A stretch of DNA of 34,672 nt from CAYSLC01 sp964431545. GTDB lineage: Bacteria > Desulfobacterota > Desulfobacteria > Desulfobacterales > JAABSP01. The position numbers and the translations under genes are program-made. Below the pieces are notes generated by a model, which searched no databases, was not told where the DNA came from, and saw only the letters and a list, made by a program, of their open reading frames with translations. The DNA lies in the NCBI GenBank assembly GCA_964431545.1, contig CAYSLC010000030.1, forward strand, positions 1-34,672. The letters are read 5' to 3'. Positions 23,162 to 31,571 of the stretch are shown here, piece by piece; positions within the stretch are counted from its first letter, which is position 1; every line of letters begins with the position of its first letter.

Positions 23162-25936
23162 ATGTTGAAGAAATCCGCGGCGGTCGTATTCCTCCTCCTA
23201 TTGATCGGCTTGATCTCCCTCGCCCTGGCCCAGGTGCCCATTCCGGCCCGGATCGGCGGAACGATCACCGTGAACGGGGTCCAGCTCACCCAGGCCACCG
23301 ATGACGGGTACCGAGTGGTGGTCACCGATCCGGGCGGCGGTGCCTACACCCCGCCGGCGGAGGATCCGGACGGGCTGAACGACAGCGACTGGTACATCAT
23401 CGATATCCCCATCCATGACAGCCTCGAACAGCCGGGCGGTGCCGTTCCCGGCGACGCGGCGGTCATCCACCTGTTCAAGGACGGCACGGAGCTGACGGTC
23501 ACCAGCCCCCAGAACGGCCGATTCACGGTGGGAAACGAGGGGTCCAGCAACCGACTCGACATCGTGGCGGCGGATGGCGCCCAGACCAACCGACCGCCCG
23601 TGGCCCGGGTCCAGGGACCCGCGGAGCCGGTCGAGCCCGGTGACACCGTGTTCCTCGACGGCACCGGCTCCTCGGATCCGGACGCCGGGGACACCCTCTC
23701 CTACCAATGGCGCAGCGTTGAAGGGCCCGCCGTCACCCTGGCCGACCCCGCCTCGTCCGCAACCACCTTTATCGCACCGGAGGTGGGAGAGGCGCAAACC
23801 TTGACCTTCGAACTCAGGGTGACCGATCCGGAGGGGGCCGAGGATACCGCCCGGATGACCGTGTCGGTGGCGCCGGTCCAGGAGAATCAGCCGCCCGTGG
23901 CCGTGGCCGCCGCATCCCCGCCATCCGTTCAGATGGGGGGGACGGTGGTCCTCGACGGCGCCGGCTCGGCCGATGCCGACGGATGGATCGCCTTTTACGA
24001 GTGGCGTCAGCTCGGCGGCGCCGCCGTCTCCCTGTCCGGGGACAAAACGGAGCAGGCCTCCTTCATCGTTCCGGAGGACGGGACGGTGAGCGGAGCATTG
24101 ACCTTCGAGCTGAAGGTGACCGACAACGACGGATTGTCGGCCGCGGACCAGGTGACCGTCAACGTCATCGAGGCCCAGCGCCGGCCGCCGGCGGCCGCGG
24201 CCGGGCCCGACCGGACCGTCTCCCTGGGAGAGACGGTCGTCCTCGACGGAACCGGCTCCTCGGACCCGGACGGGACCATCGTCGCGTACCAGTGGCGCCG
24301 GGTGAGCGGGCCGGAAGTCGCCTTGACCGACGCCGGCCGGCCCCGGGCGAGTTTCATCGCCTCGGCCGGGGCCCTGGAGGGCGCCTCGCTGATCTTCGAA
24401 CTGCGGGTGACCGACGACCACGGTCTGGAGGACACCGATCGGGTGACCATCAACGTGGTTGCGGAGAACCGTCCCCCCGTGGCAAAGGCGGGGCCCGACC
24501 AGACGGTCGGCACGGGCGAGCGGGTCACCTTGGACGGCACCAACTCCTCGGATCCCGACCCGGGGGATTGGATCACCACCTACCTGTGGCGGCAGGTTTC
24601 CGGGCCGGCGGTCTCCCTGGCCGACAGCGGGGCGGTCAAGACCTCCTTCGTGGCCCCCGATGCGGAGGCCGGCGCCGCCGCGCTCTCCTTCGAGCTGGTG
24701 GTCACCGACAGCGGCGGGCTCCAGGGCAGCGACAAGGTGAACATCAACATCTCCTCCACCAACGCGCCGCCCGAGGCCGATGCCGGGGAGATTCAGACGG
24801 TGGGGGCCGGGGAGACCGTCGTTCTGGACGGGACCCTCTCCGGCGACACCGACGGAGAGATCGTTCAATATTTCTGGGAGCAGATCGGCGGAACCCCGGT
24901 GACCCTCCAGGGAGCCGGGACCGCCCGGGCCTCCTTTTCGGCGCCGACGCTGGACATCGCCGGGGAGGCCCTGGTCTTCCGGCTCACCGTCACAGATGAC
25001 GGCGGACTCAAGGATTCCGATACCACGGTGGTCAACCTCACCGTTACCAACATCCCGCCCGATGCCGACATCCGGATCCCGGAGACGGTGACGGAAGGGA
25101 CGACGGCGACCCTCGACGCCTCGAACTCCTCCGATTCGGACGGCCGGATCACCGCCTACCAGTGGACCCAGACCGGGGGACCTCCGGTGACCCTCGCCGA
25201 CGCCATGGCGGCGGCAACAACCTTCGTTGCGCCGCCCGTGGGACCCGAAGGCGCCTTGCTGCGGTTCGAGCTGGCCGTGACCGACGACAGCGGGCTCCAG
25301 GACGGCGACGAGGTGGACGTCACCGTGGCGGACAACGGCATCACCCTCTTTCCGGACGATGCCATCCCCTTCACCACCGTCACCGGCCGGCGCATGGGAA
25401 TGGAGAGCGCGCCGGGAGACATCACCCGGCTGGTGGCGGTCGACCCCGAAGCCCTGGGAGGGGGGGGGACGACGCCCGGGGATTTGATCTACGGAGCGCT
25501 GGAACTGGAGGTGAAGATGAGCCTCCCCGGCGACGGTACGACCCTGACCATCCATCTGCCGGAGCCCGCCCCGGCCGGGCATCGCTGGTACGGCTGGATC
25601 CCCGGCGGCGGGTGGTCGGTCCTCGACAACAACATCACCTTCAATGCGAACCGGGATCGCTTCAACCTCCCGTTGGTCGACGGGCGGACCCCGGATCAGG
25701 ATTTCAAAAAGGACCGGTTCATCTCCGCCACCGTCGCCCTGGGGGGCGATACCGTCCCGCCGGAGACCCCGGTGACGCGCGGGGGGGCCGGCGATACCAA
25801 TCACTGTTTCATCGGCTCCGCCGGCGGGGGAGCGGGGGCCGGAGCCATCGGTCCAGCCGGCGCCGGGGTGCCGGCGTTGTTGTTGATCCTGGCGGGGGCC
25901 GCCGGCCGGCGGCTCCGCCGACGGTTTCGTTTTTGA
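23162..25936 (+). CDS. Secreted PKD-repeat protein with CFI-box-type sorting tail
   Basis: This 924-residue protein has a signal peptide (residues 1-24, ending SLALAQ). An N-terminal domain at about 25-142 opens with PIPARIGGT and contains YIIDIPIHDSLEQPGG. Six PKD/REJ-like repeats of about 96 residues follow (about 143-725; each begins xxPPxAxAG and contains LDGTxSSDPDG). A domain resembling choice-of-anchor U comes next (about 725-865; HRWYGWIPGGGWSVLDNN). The C-terminus is tripartite: CFIGSAGGG, a hydrophobic helix (VPALLLILAGAAG) and an Arg-rich end. That tail looks like a processed surface-sorting signal. The start is supported by GAGGAG upstream. It is probably displayed on the cell surface; binding partners are unknown. 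Confidence 0.85.
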   Translation: MLKKSAAVVFLLLLIGLISLALAQVPIPARIGGTITVNGVQLTQATDDGYRVVVTDPGGGAYTPPAEDPDGLNDSDWYIIDIPIHDSLEQPGGAVPGDAAVIHLFKDGTELTVTSPQNGRFTVGNEGSSNRLDIVAADGAQTNRPPVARVQGPAEPVEPGDTVFLDGTGSSDPDAGDTLSYQWRSVEGPAVTLADPASSATTFIAPEVGEAQTLTFELRVTDPEGAEDTARMTVSVAPVQENQPPVAVAAASPPSVQMGGTVVLDGAGSADADGWIAFYEWRQLGGAAVSLSGDKTEQASFIVPEDGTVSGALTFELKVTDNDGLSAADQVTVNVIEAQRRPPAAAAGPDRTVSLGETVVLDGTGSSDPDGTIVAYQWRRVSGPEVALTDAGRPRASFIASAGALEGASLIFELRVTDDHGLEDTDRVTINVVAENRPPVAKAGPDQTVGTGERVTLDGTNSSDPDPGDWITTYLWRQVSGPAVSLADSGAVKTSFVAPDAEAGAAALSFELVVTDSGGLQGSDKVNINISSTNAPPEADAGEIQTVGAGETVVLDGTLSGDTDGEIVQYFWEQIGGTPVTLQGAGTARASFSAPTLDIAGEALVFRLTVTDDGGLKDSDTTVVNLTVTNIPPDADIRIPETVTEGTTATLDASNSSDSDGRITAYQWTQTGGPPVTLADAMAAATTFVAPPVGPEGALLRFELAVTDDSGLQDGDEVDVTVADNGITLFPDDAIPFTTVTGRRMGMESAPGDITRLVAVDPEALGGGGTTPGDLIYGALELEVKMSLPGDGTTLTIHLPEPAPAGHRWYGWIPGGGWSVLDNNITFNANRDRFNLPLVDGRTPDQDFKKDRFISATVALGGDTVPPETPVTRGGAGDTNHCFIGSAGGGAGAGAIGPAGAGVPALLLILAGAAGRRLRRRFRF
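23588..25336 (+). repeat. Six PKD-like coding repeats
   Basis: Six diverged in-frame repeats of about 290 bp each encode Ig-like PKD domains. Unit starts are marked by NRPPVARV, NQPPVAVA, RRPPAAAA, NRPPVAKA, NAPPEADA and NIPPDADI. Closing strands read FELxVTDxxGLxDxDxVxVxV. Confidence 0.85.
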
Positions 25937-25963
25937 TGGTTCCCAAACGATAAGGAATTTTAA

Positions 25964-25989
25964 CCGGATAGAAGGTCCGGATAGAAGGT
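25964..25989. repeat. Tandem 13-bp repeat
   Basis: CCGGATAGAAGGT occurs twice back to back (25964-25976, 25977-25989), 37 bp before the start codon of the propeller-protease gene. It could be a binding site array in the short leader or a replication-slippage duplication. Confidence 0.6.
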
Positions 25990-26026
25990 ATGGTCCGATA
26001 ACCCATCAAACCGATCAGGTGGCGCT

Positions 26027-28564
26027 ATGAAAAAAGGGAAGGGGATTCTCCACGCTGTTCTGCTGGTTCTGACGATCGGCTCAACCATGGGGCCCGCGGC
26101 GGCCGAGATGAAGATCCTTCCCGAGGATGGTTCCCAGGGATTCGGGGCCGCCGTGTCGGTCAGCGATGGGTTCGCCCTGATCGGTGCCCCCATGGACGAC
26201 GACCGGGGGATCGCCGCCGGGGCCGCCTACGTTTTCAAGGAGGATTCCGGCGGATGGCGTCAGGTCAAGAAGCTGACCGCCTCCACGGGGTTGAGCCATG
26301 ACTATTTCGGCGCCAGCGTGGCGGTCACCGATGCCTATGCGCTGGTGGGGTCCCTCAACGACAAGGACCGAGGGTACGGCGCCGGGGCCGCCTACCTCTA
26401 TGCCAGGGACTCGGATCGATGGAACCTGCGGGCCAAGCTGCTCGCCGGCGATGCGGGGAAAAACGACAATTTCGGGTGCGGTGTCGCCCTCTCCGGGGAT
26501 GTGGCGGCCGTGGGAGCCTTTCGGGAGGATAGCCGGGGGGAGGACGCCGGCGCCGTCTACGTCTTCCGGGGCAGCGGCGGCTGGAGTGCGCCGGAGAAGC
26601 TGACCGCCGGGGACGGCGGCCCAGGGGATCATTTCGGACGGTCCGTATCGGTCTCCGGGAATACCCTCATCGTGGGGGCCGCCCACGACGACGACCGGGG
26701 GACCGATGCCGGCGCCGCTTACCTCTTCGTCTCCGATGGGTCCTCCTGGAGCCAGGCGGCCAAACTGACCGCGTCGGACGGTTCGGCCGGAGACCTTTTC
26801 GGCGCGTCGGTCTCCGTGAGCGGGGATTGGGCCGCGATCGGCGCCTGGGGGGACGACGACCGGGGCATCGACGCCGGCGCCGTCTACCTCTTCAAAAGGG
26901 AGGGCGGCACCTGGCGCCAGACCGCCAAACGGACCGCCGCCGACGGAGCCGCCGGCATGTGCTTCGGCCGGTCGGTCGCCCTATCCGGGTCGTTCGCCCT
27001 TGTTGGCACCGGAGATCGGGGGGGCGCGGCCTACCTCTTCGAAAACACCGGTTCGGGATGGCTCCAGCAGAATCGACTGACGCCCGCGACGCCGACGGAT
27101 CGGTACGGGGTCGCCGTGGGCCTCAGCGCCCTGGGCGCCCATCGGAACCTCATCGTCGGCGGAGACGGGGCCCCCTTCCTCTACTCCGAGGACCTGCCCG
27201 GCCCGCGGATCGCGGTCACCCCCCTCCAGTTGACCATTACGGCGACCGGTTTCCAGCTGGCCGCCGGCCCCCGGTCGTCCCTGAATCAGGAGCCCGCGCC
27301 GGTGTCGATCCCCCTGGCGGGGTCGCCGCCGGACCAATACGCCACCGGGGTTCTGATCCCGGAGCCGGTGATCGCGTTCTGGGAGGAGAACCCCCGTCCC
27401 CCCCAGCGGCCCCGGGCGGGACTGCCCGGCTCGAAGGACTGGAGCCGGTTCGACAGCCCGGCCAAGAATCAGGGGGCCTGCGGCTCCTGCTGGGCCTTTG
27501 CCGCGGCCGGACTGGTTGAGAACCTGGCCGCCCAGGCGGGATTGATCGGAGCCCACGATCTCTCCGAGCAGGTGCTCCTTTCGTGCGCCAAGGGGGACTG
27601 CGGCGGCGGCTGGTACTGGGACGCCCTCGATTACACCAGCAGCAACGGGCTTCCCACGGAGCCCTGTTATCCCTACCAGGAACGGACCGGCGTTTGCGCC
27701 GACAAGTGCGATGTCCCGGAGCTGACCGTCAAGATCGGTTCGTTCACCGCCGCCCAGGGCCTCTGGGGGGAGGATCAGACCGTGGACGACCTCCGGCTCG
27801 CCCTCCAGCAGAGCCCCCTGTGCGTCTGCATGCGGGTGCCCGTGGACGGCACCTTCACCGGGTACCAGGGCGGGATCTACGATTATACCGGCACCCTGCC
27901 CATCGCCTGGAGTCAGGCCCACGCGGTCCTGGTGGTGGGGTACGACGACAACGAGCAGTGCTTCAAGGTGAAGAACAGCTGGGGCCCCGAGTGGGGAGAG
28001 AACGGCTACTTCCGGATCGCCTACAACGATGTCATCGATGCCGTCAAGTTCGGCAGCTACGCCGTGGGCGCCGGAAGCGCATATTCCGGAGATCCGACGC
28101 TGGTGATCGCCAATCAAGGGGACAGTCCCCTGCTGATTCACAACATCGCCAGCGACAAGACGTGGCTCGCGTGGACCCCGTCGAGTCTCTCGCCCATCGG
28201 AACCGGTGAACGGCGGACGCTGTCGATCTCCGTCAACGACTGGGGCCGGGCCCTCGCCGACGGAACCGCCGGGCTCTCCATTCACTCCAACGATCCGAAC
28301 CAGCCCCTGGTATCCGTGACCGTGACCGTGGTGGAGATAGAGGATCCGCCCAACCAGTGTCCGGTTCCCGGGGATATCGACGGAGACTGCCACACCGATC
28401 TCACGGACGCCATCATCGCCCTCCAGGTCCTCGCCGGGGTGGTCCAGGAACCCGGCGTGATCCGCGGCGATTTCAAGGATTCGGAGGCCGATATCGGCGG
28501 TGACGACCGCATCACCCTGGCGGAAGCCGTCCACGCCCTCGAACGGGTCGCCGACGGGCGCTAG
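26027..28564 (+). CDS. Secreted FG-GAP propeller fused to papain-like cysteine protease
   Basis: This 845-residue protein has a signal peptide (residues 1-26, ending GPAAAE). Seven FG-GAP-type repeats occupy about 28-390 (DxFGxSVSVSGxxAxxGA, DDDRGxDAGAAYLF). A linker leads to a C1 papain-family domain at about 465-685 with an intact catalytic set: Q482 and C488 in NQGACGSCWAF, H632 in QAHAVLVVGY, and N650 in VKNSWGPEWGENGYF. A beta-sandwich like choice-of-anchor D follows (about 690-775; LSIHSNDPNQPL), then a dockerin-like EF-hand tail (about 778-840; GDIDGDCHTDLTDAIIALQ). No separate propeptide is obvious. AGGTGG precedes ATG 26027. It is probably an active extracellular protease whose propeller targets or restrains it. 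Confidence 0.9.
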   Translation: MKKGKGILHAVLLVLTIGSTMGPAAAEMKILPEDGSQGFGAAVSVSDGFALIGAPMDDDRGIAAGAAYVFKEDSGGWRQVKKLTASTGLSHDYFGASVAVTDAYALVGSLNDKDRGYGAGAAYLYARDSDRWNLRAKLLAGDAGKNDNFGCGVALSGDVAAVGAFREDSRGEDAGAVYVFRGSGGWSAPEKLTAGDGGPGDHFGRSVSVSGNTLIVGAAHDDDRGTDAGAAYLFVSDGSSWSQAAKLTASDGSAGDLFGASVSVSGDWAAIGAWGDDDRGIDAGAVYLFKREGGTWRQTAKRTAADGAAGMCFGRSVALSGSFALVGTGDRGGAAYLFENTGSGWLQQNRLTPATPTDRYGVAVGLSALGAHRNLIVGGDGAPFLYSEDLPGPRIAVTPLQLTITATGFQLAAGPRSSLNQEPAPVSIPLAGSPPDQYATGVLIPEPVIAFWEENPRPPQRPRAGLPGSKDWSRFDSPAKNQGACGSCWAFAAAGLVENLAAQAGLIGAHDLSEQVLLSCAKGDCGGGWYWDALDYTSSNGLPTEPCYPYQERTGVCADKCDVPELTVKIGSFTAAQGLWGEDQTVDDLRLALQQSPLCVCMRVPVDGTFTGYQGGIYDYTGTLPIAWSQAHAVLVVGYDDNEQCFKVKNSWGPEWGENGYFRIAYNDVIDAVKFGSYAVGAGSAYSGDPTLVIANQGDSPLLIHNIASDKTWLAWTPSSLSPIGTGERRTLSISVNDWGRALADGTAGLSIHSNDPNQPLVSVTVTVVEIEDPPNQCPVPGDIDGDCHTDLTDAIIALQVLAGVVQEPGVIRGDFKDSEADIGGDDRITLAEAVHALERVADGR
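26108..27195 (+). repeat. Seven FG-GAP coding repeats
   Basis: Seven units of roughly 54 residues (about 160 bp) encode blades of a presumed seven-bladed beta-propeller. Conserved elements are xxFGxSVxxS, the GAxxDDDRGxxAG calcium-loop-like stretch, and AAYLF. The seventh unit is degenerate and lacks the DDDRG loop. Confidence 0.85.
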
Positions 28565-28582
28565 CCCCCGACCCCCCTGAAA

Positions 28583-28608
28583 CCCCATGGACAACGGCGT
28601 CCATGGGG
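28583..28608 (+). terminator. Strong hairpin after the protease gene
   Basis: CCCCATGGAC (28583-28592) and GTCCATGGGG (28599-28608) form a perfect ten-pair stem with a six-base loop, 18 bp after the stop codon. No U-tract follows. It would stop or protect the 3' end of the upstream transcript. Confidence 0.55.
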
Positions 28609-28784
28609 CGAATTCCCCCCTTGCGGGTAGGCGATCCCCCAGCCCCGAATACGTTTCCCGCCCCATTGATTCTTCCTGCAAAAAACGGTTACGTAAATAC
28701 CTAATCTGTCGACGGAATTGGTCCAGTGGGCGGCAAGATGCTCCGGAAAACGTTCTTTTTGTTCGGTCAGGAGAGGTGACTCAC

Positions 28785-29390
28785 ATGGCAAAAAACGGCT
28801 TTGTTGCGATGATTCTGTTCTGCGCCCTGCTATTTCCTTCCGCCGCCCATCCCTTTCCGCCCATCCCCGCCAGAATCGGCGGGACCCTCACCGTCATGAA
28901 CACCATCCAGGTCACCAGCGAGCCGGACAACCGATCGGTCCGGTCCATCGTCGCCTCGGGTTCCGATTACAGCTTCTATGTCACCCGGGAGGACGGGTTC
29001 ACCACCTTCGACCCGCCCGCCCAGGACACCGACGGGCTCAATTTGAGCGACAACTATGTCATCGATATCCCCATATATGATGCCGCCGAACAGCCCCTGG
29101 GCGCGGAGCCCGGGGAGGTGGCCATCATCCACGTCTTCCGGGACGGCTATGAACTGACCGTGGTCACCCCGCCCTACGGCCGGTTCATCGTCGGAAACAG
29201 CGGCTCCAGCACCCCCATGGACCTCATCGTCCAGAGCCCCGACAACCAGGAGACTCTTTATACCGGCCCTCAGCTGGAGCAGGCGATCATCGAAGCCGTC
29301 AATGATTGGGACGTCGGGAGCGACGGGATCATGGGGCTGCCGGAGGCGATCCGCGCCCTCAAAGTCGTCTCCGGGGTCATCGACTTCTGA
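28785..29390 (+). CDS. Small secreted protein with shared 'PIPARIGGT' domain and dockerin-like end
   Basis: This 201-residue protein has a signal peptide (residues 1-22). A domain starting PIPARIGGTLTV and containing DGLNLSDNYVIDIPIYD, EQPLGAEPGE, IIHVFRDGYELTV and GRFIVGNSGSS follows. It aligns over its whole length with the N-terminal domain of the PKD protein at 23162-25936. The last 40 residues (NDWDVGSDGIMGLPEAIRAL) form a single dockerin or EF-hand-like helix-loop-helix. AGGAGAGG lies upstream of the start. I know no named family for the shared domain. Its position at the end of the secreted-protein island suggests common regulation. Confidence 0.8.
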   Translation: MAKNGFVAMILFCALLFPSAAHPFPPIPARIGGTLTVMNTIQVTSEPDNRSVRSIVASGSDYSFYVTREDGFTTFDPPAQDTDGLNLSDNYVIDIPIYDAAEQPLGAEPGEVAIIHVFRDGYELTVVTPPYGRFIVGNSGSSTPMDLIVQSPDNQETLYTGPQLEQAIIEAVNDWDVGSDGIMGLPEAIRALKVVSGVIDF

Positions 29391-29532
29391 AGACCCACCG
29401 GCATCGCCCGCCGCCGTCCGACCCGCCTCCCCTAGTCCGGATTACGCCCGCCACTGGAAGGATCGCAACCCAAAACCCCTTGACCGGAGGGCGTGCCGAA
29501 CGGTAATGTCTCCGGAAAAGGGAGCCGTTCTC

Positions 29533-30756
29533 ATGCCGACAAACGATATTCCCATCCCATCGGTCCTGGCCGGCCGGTTCATCCGGGGCGATGGCGGGCC
29601 CATCTCCGGGAGGGTGCGGATGGATCTGCGGGACGGGCGCGTTATCCGAACCGTCCCCTTGCCCTCCGGCGGGGATCTGCCGTCCGACGCCCTCGACCTC
29701 CTCCACTGCACCATCCTGCCGGGGTTGATCGATGCCCATCTCCACCTCTTTATGTCGGGCACCGCGAACGAGACCATTCGGAAACGCCAGCTCGATATGG
29801 ATTTCGAGGAGGCTCGGCCGGTGATCGAAAGCCATCTGAAGCAGCTCCGTTCCCATGGCATCGTGGCGGTCCGGGACGGGGGGGACGGCCACGGACACGC
29901 CCTGCGGTACAAGGTTTCCCGGTCCACGCCTCTACCGCCGGAAATCCGCGTGGCGGGCCGGGCCTTTCGACGGGAAGGCCGGTACGGCCGCCTCATCGGC
30001 GGGCCCCCCGGAAACGGCCGGTCTCTGGCCGACGCCATCCGCCGGGTCGATGGACCGGTCGATCACATCAAGATCGTCAATTCCGGCATCAACAGCCTGA
30101 TCGAGTTCGGAAAACAGACGCCGCCCCAGTTCGACCTCGGGGAGATGTCCGATGCGGCCGCCGCCGCCCATGGACGAGGGCTCTCCGTGATGGTCCACGC
30201 CAACGGTCCGGAGCCGGTGCGGATCGCCCTGGAGGCCGGGTGCGACTCGGTGGAGCACGGGTTTTTCATGGGGAACGAGAACCTGAAGCGCATGGCCGAC
30301 ATGGGGACCGTCTGGGTGCCCACCGCCTGCACCATGTCCGCCTATGCGGATCAGCTCCCGCGGGGGAGCCGGGAGTCTGAGGTCGCCCGGCGGACCCTGG
30401 AGCACCAGTTGGAGCAGCTCCGCCTGGCCCGGAGGTGGGGGGTCCGGGTGGCCCTGGGAACCGACGCCGGGAGTCTGGGGGTCCACCACGGCGCCGGCGT
30501 GGCCCTGGAACTGAAACTGCTCGTGGCGGCGGGCTTTTCCATGGAGGAAGCGGTCCAATGCGCCGGGACGACGGCGGCCGACCTTTTGGGGGCGGCGGAT
30601 CTGGGACGCCTGATCCCCGGATGCCGGGCCTCTTTCATCGCGGTTCCGGGGGGTCCCACCGCGCTGCCCGAAGGCCTCCGCCGTCCCGAGGCGGTCTTCA
30701 TGGATGGCCACCCGTTGGAAGGCCGGTCTCGAACCACGCCACCGCCGCCGCCATGA
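29533..30756 (+). CDS. Metal-dependent amidohydrolase (imidazolonepropionase-like)
   Basis: This 407-residue amidohydrolase-superfamily protein has the HxH metal motif at H69-x-H71 (GLIDAHLHLF), VDHIKIVNSG, a histidine in MVHANGP, a second in DSVEHGFFM, and the metal Asp in LGTDAGSLGVHHG. It resembles imidazolonepropionase-like and Xaa-Pro or cyclic amide hydrolases of unknown substrate. ATG 29533 was chosen over ATG 29506 because AAAAGGGAG ends eight bases upstream. The last 59 bp overlap the 3' end of the convergent hydrolase gene, and the final residues are a proline run. It is cytoplasmic, since no signal peptide is present. Confidence 0.87.
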   Translation: MPTNDIPIPSVLAGRFIRGDGGPISGRVRMDLRDGRVIRTVPLPSGGDLPSDALDLLHCTILPGLIDAHLHLFMSGTANETIRKRQLDMDFEEARPVIESHLKQLRSHGIVAVRDGGDGHGHALRYKVSRSTPLPPEIRVAGRAFRREGRYGRLIGGPPGNGRSLADAIRRVDGPVDHIKIVNSGINSLIEFGKQTPPQFDLGEMSDAAAAAHGRGLSVMVHANGPEPVRIALEAGCDSVEHGFFMGNENLKRMADMGTVWVPTACTMSAYADQLPRGSRESEVARRTLEHQLEQLRLARRWGVRVALGTDAGSLGVHHGAGVALELKLLVAAGFSMEEAVQCAGTTAADLLGAADLGRLIPGCRASFIAVPGGPTALPEGLRRPEAVFMDGHPLEGRSRTTPPPPP

Positions 30757-31459
30757 ACGCGGCCTGGTGATCTGGATCGCTGACCCGGTGGTCTCCGCCC
30801 GCCTGAATCAGCAGGCGCTTGGGCCGACCCGCGCTTGCGTGGATCTCCCTCGCATGGTCGACGGGGATCACCTCGTCTTTTTCGCCGTGGATCACCAACA
30901 GGTTTCGGACCTGGCCCAGGCCCTCGCTGATATCGAAGGGAAGGTTCTCCCGGAAAAAGAGCCCCCCCAGGCCCGTGGACGCCTCGGACCGGCGGATGGC
31001 GGATACCGCATGGTCCGCCGTCTCCATGCGCACCGGGGCCGCCAGGGTCACGATCGAAGCCGGATCGATCTCCCGGGCCACCGCCAGGCTCACCGCTCCC
31101 CCCATGCTGCTGCCGAACAGGCCGATCCGTCCGTCCAGCTCCGGCCGTTTTTCCATCAACGCCACCGCGGCCCGCAGATCGGCGCACCGTCCCGCCAGGG
31201 AGGTCACCGCCCCGAACGCACCCTCGCTCCGGCCGCACCCCCGGTGGTCGAAACGAAAAAAGGCGATGCCCAGCCCATTGAGCCGTTCGGCCAGGGCCAT
31301 CTGCTTGGGAGAGTCCCCGGTGCTGAAAAGACCGTGGCACCCGATGACCACCGGGGCGCCGTTCGCTTCCGGGGGCCGGTGGAGGGTCCCTTTCAACAGC
31401 AGTCCGTCCGCCGGGAAGGTGATCGGTATGATGGTGGAAGCCTGAAGTGTCGGTGCCAT
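30698..31459 (-). CDS. Alpha/beta hydrolase
   Basis: This 253-residue alpha/beta hydrolase is of the small serine-esterase/lysophospholipase type. The nucleophile elbow is G-S-S118-M-G, the acid is probably D195 (HGEKDEVIP), and the histidine H224 (GGDHRVSDPD). The oxyanion region is GCHGLFSTGDS, and FRFDHRGCGRSEG is typical of the fold. The substrate is unknown. It is transcribed against the amidohydrolase gene and overlaps its end by 59 bp. The start ATG is preceded by GAGGATGG on this strand. The intergenic 112 bp upstream are shared with the divergent methyltransferase gene. Confidence 0.88.
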   Translation of the reverse strand: MAPTLQASTIIPITFPADGLLLKGTLHRPPEANGAPVVIGCHGLFSTGDSPKQMALAERLNGLGIAFFRFDHRGCGRSEGAFGAVTSLAGRCADLRAAVALMEKRPELDGRIGLFGSSMGGAVSLAVAREIDPASIVTLAAPVRMETADHAVSAIRRSEASTGLGGLFFRENLPFDISEGLGQVRNLLVIHGEKDEVIPVDHAREIHASAGRPKRLLIQAGGDHRVSDPDHQAAFMAAAVAWFETGLPTGGHP

Positions 31460-31488
31460 TTGAATCCATCCTCAAAGTGGTCTACTAT
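31460..31488 (+). promoter_or_regulatory. Promoter candidate for the rRNA methyltransferase gene
   Basis: TTGAAT (31460-31465) and TACTAT (31483-31488) are separated by 17 bp, each with four consensus matches. The -35 box abuts the start codon of the divergent hydrolase gene. A GGCGGC/GCCGCC hairpin (31501-31518) would lie in the leader. Confidence 0.4.
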
Positions 31489-31571
31489 GGAAATGAGACC
31501 GGCGGCGGCGGGGCCGCCGAACCATTGATCATAAGGGAAATGGAAGCAGGAGTGCAAGAGGGGATCGGACC

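Noticed and set aside
23198..25804. 868-codon open frame on the minus strand opposite the PKD gene
   Set aside because: It is a shadow of the GC-rich coding strand: low-complexity Gly/Arg/Val/Asp translation, no motifs, and the plus-strand frame has clear repeats and a signal peptide.
30351..31475. 374-codon minus-strand frame overlapping the alpha/beta hydrolase
   Set aside because: It is in another frame from the hydrolase, which has a clear catalytic triad; the translation is Gly/Arg/Pro-rich noise.
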